This document shows, one piece after another, positions 57,269 to 64,000 of a stretch of DNA of 64,000 nt. A program made the translations under genes and the position numbers. Each line of letters starts with the position of its first letter. Within the stretch, counting starts at the first letter, position 1. The notes beneath the pieces were generated by a model. That model saw only the letters and a list, made by a program, of their open reading frames with translations, made no database searches and was not told the origin of the DNA. The stretch is from Lycorma delicatula. Its lineage: Eukaryota > Arthropoda > Insecta > Hemiptera > Fulgoridae. Location of the stretch: contig NC_134463.1 of the NCBI RefSeq assembly GCF_047948215.1, positions 53,317,201-53,381,200 of the forward strand, read 5' to 3'.

Positions 57269-57320
57269 TAATTATTATAATGCAATTTAGGATGCGTCCT
57301 AAATTACATTATAATAATTA
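57269..57320. repeat. 24-nt inverted repeat, 4-nt loop, one mismatch
   Basis: TAATTATTATAATGCAATTT (continuing AGGA) at 57269-57292 pairs with 57297-57320 around TGCG. It lies 26 bp upstream of the RT-like fragment. Confidence 0.9.
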
Positions 57321-57345
57321 TCTCTTTAATGCGCTGTAATTTTTT

Positions 57346-57510
57346 TTGGAATTAACTTATCTTTTAATGTTCCTTGATATTTCACGAGTTATGGGAAGTC
57401 AACACAAAAGTTTTTTGTTCCTTCGTAATGAACTGCCGATTCATTTGAGAACTATAAATGGCTTTTCTACATTGAAGACTGAATTGAGATCTTACTTTCT
57501 GGCATTAGCC
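57346..57510 (+). pseudogene. Possible C-terminal tail of a non-LTR retrotransposon protein
   Basis: A 54-codon open stretch ends SFLFLRNELPIHLRTINGFS then TLKTELRSYFLALA and a stop. The pattern W/F-N-x-L-P..IR...S...FK..L+.YLL is the usual C-terminal end of several non-LTR reverse transcriptases (CR1/L2/RTE-like). No palm motifs are present upstream, so only the tail remains. It is short, so chance similarity is possible. Confidence 0.35.
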
Positions 57511-59155
57511 TAACCTTTCACCTGACGAATATAGAGTTTTGATTTGTTTGTGAAATTAGTTTATATTCGTGTTCATTCTAGACATTAAAATTGAAATAAT
57601 TTTCTACGTAACAATTTTTTTATAACATAAGAGACATTTTATTTCAATAAGAAAATATGTAAAAAAGATTTAATATGTTATTGTATTTTATAAAATACTT
57701 TTTATATTATAAAAAGTATTTTGAAAATAATTGGAATCAGTGAACAGGATCCAGACAGACTTTTAGACATCAGACGTGTTTTTGTTGTGATTTCTATTGT
57801 GTACCTATATAATGAACTAAAAAAAAATGAGTTTATTCAGAATCCACCAATTAAAACTTGTTTTAGAAGTATTAAGTTACCAAAACACCAGTTAACAATT
57901 TGACAAAGAAGTTATGTGTACTACTCTAAAAAATATTTTAATTGCCAAAGAAATTTAAGGATCTCGATGTTAGTAAAAAGATGTTAAAATGAAAATTGAA
58001 AGAACAGATCAAGAGGATTGATATTGTATAGAGGACTTACGATTATTTTTTTAGAAATGGATTCTAAATTTTTTTGTGTATGATCTTTTCTTTTATGAAT
58101 TTTTTTTATACTAACACATTCATTTTTTATTTTTTTATTTTTGGTATAGTTTATTTATGTATTGTTTTATTGAGTGAGGTATACTTCACAATTTGTGTAA
58201 AATATATAATTTTTTTAATTACAGGACTAACCTATATACGGGTATTTTATGCCCCCTACAGGTCCTGTTTGTATATGTAAATGCTTAAAGGAATTTTATA
58301 ATAAATAAATACTGTATTTTAATTAATATTATAAATAGATAGGTTTATATGTAATTCTTCAAAAAAGGTTTTTATTGTAGTTCAGAGGAAATTTTATAAT
58401 GCTTGCAAAACAACTAAAAAAAATATATATATATATATAAATATTATTTTTACGTAGTATTTCAATACAGAATTTTAACTTTTAATTTATTGTATACAAT
58501 TATCACAATTTTAATGAGTTATTTAGTCTTAAATGATCAATAAATAATTTTATATACCATATTTATAACAAGTATCCATTTTATTATTATGTAAAGAATT
58601 TTGTTTGTTTTTATTTAATCGCAAATGAAAATCCGTGTTATTTTATATATTTAATTTTTATCTTATAAAACGAAGGAACAGTATTTTTATTTATTACCTA
58701 TTAAATCGCGCAGTTGATAAAATTTATAGTAAACGAAATTATATTATATTGTTAAAAATCGAGTTATACTTGTTTTTATAAACAAACTTTATCGTGGATC
58801 GTGAGACTTTTATTTCTAAAGGTCCTTTAAAAATTCTTGGCGTATTACATTACATTTTTTTTTAGGAATGTAATATTTTTTGTCTTTATCAACTAATCCA
58901 GATACTTTTAAAAATTTTACTGAATTTATGTTTTTTTTTTCTAACAGATTTCAAAAAAGAACGTTGTAATCATTCCACCAGTTTTTTTACATTGTGTTAA
59001 GCGTCTCTTTATATCAAATCTATGGATTACATACATTTATCCGCGTATATTATTTACTTACGTGTTATTGTGTACTAAAAATTTCGAGAATTACGTTGAC
59101 AATTTTAGATTGTATTTTGCCACTATTGTTAAGTAGTAATAGAATTTTATAGCGT
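57511..59155. other. AT-rich stretch, nothing recognised
   Basis: ATACTTTTTATATTATAAAAAGTAT near 57699-57721 is a small palindrome (first 20 bases ATACTTTTTATATTATAAAA). The frames at 57721-57903 and 58074-58280 show no family features. Confidence 0.45.
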
Positions 59156-59313
59156 GTGAATAAATATCCTTTTTTTCTAACCTCCGGGACCACCGTTAGT
59201 ATTGCTTCAGAGGATGAGATGAATGATTTGTAGCGTGTGAAAAATGCTATATCTGACCGGGACCTCCGGATGAAAGGCCAAGACGCAACCACTCCCGCCG
59301 TGAATAAATATCC
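59156..59313 (-). mobile_element. SINE-2 with 14-bp target-site duplication
   Basis: The body (59170-59299) shows CTAACCTCCGGGACCACCGT, GCTTCAGAGGATGAGATGAA and TGACCGGGACCTCCGGATGA on the minus strand; a deletion of about 14 bp removes most of the B box. GTGAATAAATATCC flanks it at 59156-59169 and 59300-59313. Confidence 0.9.
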
Positions 59314-59678
59314 CAATGTAATTTTAACGTTCAAAATGTTTTCACGCGAAGTTTTAAGTATATAAAGCATTTATTGTTTCATTATAGAAAGAGGTTCATT
59401 AATCTATTGCTATACATTATTATTCTCAGTCTTTCTTATGGTTGTGACGTTAGTATAATAAGTGAACAAGTTAGTATAATAAGTTAACAGACGCCGGTCA
59501 GAGTTAATTTCTTTGAGAGTAATGATAATGTTCATTATACAGCTAGTTTCCTACGGTTTAAAAAATAATTGTGTCACTTGTAGGGCTTAACATCTCATAT
59601 ATTTTGGTGGGCTTTTTTTATCATATGAAACGTTATAATTCGGCTCAGTGAAAAAGGACCCGAAAACAATATCAATAC
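59314..59678. other. No assigned feature
   Basis: Contains a short direct repeat GTTAGTATAATAAGTGAACA / GTTAGTATAATAAGTTAACA (59450-59490). Confidence 0.45.
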
Positions 59679-59813
59679 TTTTAGGTACATTTCATAAGAA
59701 AGATGCCTATTAAAATGGATACCATGATTCAACTTCCAAAAAGTTCGATATATCTTCGCTTTTCACATCCCCCTGACCCCAGAACCACTGTCAGTTCAAA
59801 AGTTTATATATAC

Positions 59814-59870
<57 letters not shown>

Positions 59871-60510
59871 TTTCTTGTAAACACGATAACTACCTTAATT
59901 TTGCACCAATCACTTTCAAATTTTCCCTTAAAAATACCTCGTCCTAAAATTTCGGTCGAGTTAGTTAATGGACAAAATCGGACCATGGGGTTGGAATTGA
60001 GGGGAGGCTTTTTCGAAAAAAAAAACCAAATATCGCTATAACTTGCTTATTAAGTAAAATATCGAATTCGTTTAAAGTTTCTATTATTCTTTTGATAAAG
60101 GCCTAAAATTTATCTAAGTAAAGGATTTTATGTCACCAACCATTGGCCCAGGGGGTGGAAAAACTGGGGGTTTCAAAGACAAAAATAATATCATACCTCC
60201 CTTAATAGACACAGTATCGAATCGGTTTAAAGTGGTCGTTAGTCCTCTAAACATAACCTAAAACTTATGTATGTACCAATTTTTTATATCATCAACCTTT
60301 ACGGCAAGGGATGACCAAAGTTTTGCTGGAACTGTAAGGTCGAGCTTGTCTTATGCTAAACATGTGAAACTTTTTTCACACGCAACCATTGTCCTATTGA
60401 GGAAATTTGAAGTTTTTCTTTAATTTAAAGTGGAAATATTTCTTATCTCCTACTTAGCACTGGTGAAATCTACCTCTGCCTTCCGGCGTGCCGAAAGGGA
60501 ATGTTTTTTA
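59679..60510 (+). repeat. Element B copy 3
   Basis: All landmarks of the family are present, with the longest TA tract (59803-59867). It ends at CCTTCCGGCGTGCCGAAAGG. The frame at 59703-60041 runs through the TA tract and is not a gene. Confidence 0.87.
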
Positions 60511-61084
60511 TTTAGTAAAACTGGCCTGTGATATTGATTTAACTATTAGAAAATAAATCGATTTTTATAATCGAATATTATTACTATTATTATTTAATTA
60601 TATTATTTTGTAAGAGAGTATTAAGTAGTTAGTTTTACTTATTAAAATTAATTAATTTTTTTTAAAAATAATTTTAATTTGAAATGCATTTTAAACGTGA
60701 ATTCACTTTTTCCAGTGGTATTTTTTCCTCTTTAATGTTTGAAAATTTCTTGTTTGAAAAAAATTATAATTGGTTACTAAGGATAGATTAATTATAAATT
60801 AATAGTTTGATTAATCATCATTTTATTAAAGTTATTATTAAGATTAGGGGGGCCTAGGAATTTTTATTATATATATTATATATTTATATATATATATATA
60901 GTTTTGGCACATGATTTCTTTTTTTGCATATTTATCACTTGATAAAAGAAAAAAAAAATATTTAAAATATGACAAAGAATAATTTAATATTAAACGGGAA
61001 TACAAAAATTAAACACAAATTTTGAAAAAGCTTAATCTGAATTTATTTTATCGACTTTTCCAATAAAAGTAGTTTTTACTTTTG
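60511..61084. other. AT-rich stretch, nothing recognised
   Basis: Low complexity, with a TA tract near 60865-60900. Confidence 0.5.
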
Positions 61085-61500
61085 GTCTTATGTTGGGAGC
61101 AGAGAGTTAAAATGAATTTTCTTTACGTTCTGAGGTATGAGGAGTATGAAAATACGATTCACTTAATTCGGGGTTTCCTTATATATATTGGCCTATGTAT
61201 AATAAGTAAGTTGTGGCTCGAAAATCTCCAAAACTACTTGACCAATTTCATTGAAAGTTAGGTATGCTGTAGTAGTGTAACTGCAAGTTGTGTATGTGAG
61301 AATCTGATGAAGATTGGTTGAGTTATGCTCAATTTAAGGTAGAAAAAACTTAAAAGGGACAAGTTAGAAGCATGATTCGTTATGATAAGTTTGAACGTTG
61401 ACATTTTTTTTCTGCGGTATCTATTGTTAGCAACATTAAATCAAATTAAAAAAATATTAAAACCAAACTAAATTAACGAAAAGTCGGTCTTCTTAGCAGA
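61085..61500 (+). repeat. Element E copy 3
   Basis: The most complete copy: TATGTTGGGAGCAGAGAGTT, CCAATTTCATTGAAAGTTAG, GATTGGTTGAGTTATGCTCA and a right part ending AAAAGTCGGTCTTCTTAGCA, which matches the inverted copy at 13040-13364. Confidence 0.7.
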
Positions 61501-61568
61501 ATTGTGAAAAACGTTTTAAAGATATTTGCTAATAAGAATCTTGCTAAATGGTTAGAAATTTATATCAA

Positions 61569-61604
<36 letters not shown>

Positions 61605-62711
61605 AAAATTTATTATTATTATTAATTTTTTTACTATTATTATTAGCTGTAACCTTAATAAGTCTTGTGTAAATAAACTTTTTTATAGGTACATCATATT
61701 TCTGGTCGGTGTCTTTCCTGAAAGTAATCAAACAATTTTAAATCCTTAAAATACTGATTGTATTATCAAATAGAGTTATTTGTTTTTAATTTAGTTTTTT
61801 TTTATTTATTTTTATAACAGATGATTTATAAGTAAAAATATTTAACAAATTAGAAAAATGCAGTTATAACAATGAATTATTACTCCATTAAATAAAAACA
61901 TTGTTGTTTTATGTTTTTTAATAAAAGTATGTCGTTTTTGTTGCTGCATTCTTTTTTTTATATTTTTCTAGCTAAACTTTTTAATAATCTTTTTCTCTAT
62001 AAAAGTTCTTTCTGAATGTCAAGTTTTAATTGAAAAAAAAAAGGCTATTATATTTCGTTAAATTCGTTTATCAATTCCAGTACTACAATTTACAATTACT
62101 TTTTTACAATTATTTATTTTTAATGTGTGCGAAATATTGTAAAAGATCGTAATTGTAAAAGAATGCAATAAAAATATTCGTTTTGATTATTATTGCTTTT
62201 TTTAATTATTTTATTCGTATTATTAAATTATTTATTAATTTTTTTTTTAATAGGTGAAGGGACAATATAAAATATTGGCTTGCAAAGAATAAAGTGAAGT
62301 TTGTTTAGGAATAGTGGTATATATTTATTAATATAACAATATTTAACAATATTATTTATATCATTTATAAATACTTTTTAACCTGGGCTATTTAAAGTAG
62401 TACTATATCTTCTAATAGTACGAAAGGATAATGTACCGCGAAAGAACATTGCAGGTAGCAAGAAATCAGTCATCAGTCCATCAATTTATCCCCACCCTGT
62501 GCACCAACTGAGCTTTCTAAATTTTGAAGTGTAATAATACTAAATGAAATTGCAAATAGTTTTATCCACAATCAAATTTTGAGCTGTTATCTTTCCTCAT
62601 TTCATAAAAATCTACATAGAGAATAAAATTATACTACCGATTATAAAAATTACCAATTCTTAATTTATTATTAATTATATCCTTAATGTTTTTGTAATTA
62701 ATTATGGTTAT
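61501..62711. other. AT-rich stretch, nothing recognised
   Basis: A TA tract at about 61574-61600 lies inside a chance frame (61504-61749). No other signal. Confidence 0.5.
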
Positions 62712-62856
62712 GGACGGTTAGACATTGCTTTATTGCTTCAGAGGATGAGATGAACGATTTGTAGTGTGTGTGAAAATGCCATGTCTGACCGGGATTCGAA
62801 CCCGGGACCTCCGGATGAAAGGCCGAGACGCTACCACTCGCGCCACGGAGGCCGGC
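62712..62856 (-). mobile_element. SINE-2, best-preserved head
   Basis: The minus strand reads GCCGGCCTCCGTGGCGCGAG, TGGTAGCGTCTCGGCCTTTC, ATCCGGAGGTCCCGGGTTCG and AATCCCGGTCAGACATGGCA: a clean tRNA-like cloverleaf with A-box-like GGCGCGAGTGG and an exact B box GGTTCGAATCC. The 3' module is present (GCTTCAGAGGATGAGATGAA on the plus strand), but the A tail is lost and no target duplication is clear. The diagnostic body shows it is a SINE and not a working tRNA gene. Confidence 0.85.
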
Positions 62857-64000
62857 AGGAATGTAACTTAACGTTATCTAATAGGGATTAATTCTTATTA
62901 TATACGGTTACAATCCTTTATATAATTTACACCGTTTACGCGGATTATTTATTTCTGTTAGAGAGAATAATTTTACTTATGGGTGCGATATGTTTTGAAA
63001 AAATAAATTACAGAATATTTCGCGTTTATTATGTAATATAATGTGATTTAATGTTAATGTAAATTGTGTTTTATTTTATCAGATGCAAGAATATAATGAT
63101 TTATCTTTTATTGTTATGTTACTTCGGAAGAATAAGAATCTAAATAAATTTCTTTCAATTCCGTTCTTTTTCACGTCTTTGTTAGTTTTTTTGCTTTAAT
63201 CAAATTGTAAAAAAAAACCACCAGAAATTGTATTTTTAGTAGATTTGTTTTTTTTTCATTTTTTTTTTCTGTGCCTTAATGGACTATTTAGGGACAATCC
63301 CTTCAGTTTTAAATATTTTTTATCTATATATCATTAAAACAAAGCTTCATGTTTGTTTTATAAATACACATCCTATTGTGTAAAAAGTGAATTTAATCAG
63401 TTCACATTTTACTTCATTATATCAGGTATTGTTTTATCAGCAAATCATATTTGGTATAAGCTATTGTATTAAATACGCTATTTTAAATTTAATTCAATTA
63501 TATTTATCACGATCTTATTCAATTTTATCTTTCTCATTCTCTTTCTTTAACTGCATGCCAACCCACATCCTTTTCTTTAAGGATTCAAAAAAAAAAATTC
63601 ATACATCAAAAATTATTTAATTTTTTATTTTACGCTACTCATTTTTTTCTCTAAAATTGTTTACTAAAATGTATTCCCGGTAGTATGTGATAAAAAACAT
63701 ATGGGAAACAGTGCCGAATTAGTAAATTTAAAATATGTTGAACGAATACAAATCTTTTTTTTAAATTCTAATGTGAAAAAACTTCAATAATCATGTATTC
63801 AAACGTATTTAAACAAATGAAACTAATTTTTTACATATCTATTTTTCAGATTAATTAATTTTTTTAAACAATATATTTATTAACTGTTAAACTAGAGTAA
63901 ACTAATAAAATAAAACTTAAAAGGATAAACAAAAAATAAAAAATAAAAATAAAAGCTTTTCTTTATTTTAAATAAATTATTTTGATCTTGCGTTCGTTGG
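62857..64000. other. AT-rich stretch, nothing recognised
   Basis: No repeat or coding signal; the frame at 63387-63620 is a chance product. Confidence 0.5.

Noticed and set aside
62712..62856. Possible tRNA gene with an exact B box
   Set aside because: The tRNA-like head continues into the SINE-2 body and 3' module, and the same head recurs in several dispersed copies. It is a SINE.
1..64000. CRISPR array, bacterial operons, riboswitches or phage genes
   Set aside because: No regularly spaced repeats and no prokaryotic gene density or ribosome-binding pattern; the mobile elements are all eukaryotic types.

Overview
This window looks like a non-genic, transposon-dense stretch of an AT-rich animal nuclear genome, most likely an insect. 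The grounds are the transposon types present: R1-type and jockey-type non-LTR retrotransposons, Tc1/mariner-superfamily transposases, a Penelope-like element, a pogo/Tigger-like remnant, a Helitron-like remnant and two tRNA-derived SINE families. Long mono- and dinucleotide microsatellites also fit. I cannot assign a species from the sequence; Hemiptera is only an impression. I found no convincing host protein gene, rRNA, functional tRNA, CRISPR array or operon. The longest open frame (325 codons, 25011-25988) is the C-terminal part of an R1-type retrotransposon. One 60-nt segment (47279-47338, minus strand) has splice-like borders and is kept as a weak exon candidate.

Layout. 0-6.3 kb: decayed Helitron-like coding (485-966), a non-LTR RT scrap (2432-2560), then a probable pogo/Tigger element (2998-5489, flanked by TA) that carries its own transposase C-terminus and contains a Penelope-like RT plus GIY-YIG remnant; next a full SINE-1 with 15-bp target duplications. 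6.3-13 kb: AT-rich, nearly featureless. 13-15.5 kb: a GC-rich R1-type retrotransposon (minus) next to an Element E copy. 16-21.4 kb: two mariner-superfamily transposase relics (one split by a SINE-1), an R1-type C-terminal scrap, and two Element A copies. 22.2-26.5 kb: a 2.1-kb inverted repeat with about 575-bp arms, a 162-bp tandem unit, a SINE-1, and a second R1-type element. 27.7-36 kb: one mariner-like end, SINE-2 copies, Element A copies, hairpins and microsatellites. 37-38.2 kb: a jockey-type LINE. 40-47 kb: SINE-2 copies, Elements E and B, a smaller inverted repeat and a third R1-type relic. 47-64 kb: Element A and B copies, a GC-rich probable LINE 3' end, polypyrimidine tract, further SINE-2 copies and a third Element E copy.

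Names used here are local labels. SINE-1 has a tRNA-like head, about 300 bp. SINE-2 is a second tRNA-like SINE, about 170 bp. Element A is a 600-730 bp non-coding repeat ending in inverted ACTTCCTTGTACG, with nine copies. Element B is a 750-830 bp non-coding repeat with an internal TA microsatellite, with three copies. Element E is a repeat of about 300 bp with three copies. The parts do not form a pathway; they record successive insertions, with the retroelements as the likely source of the machinery that moved the SINEs.
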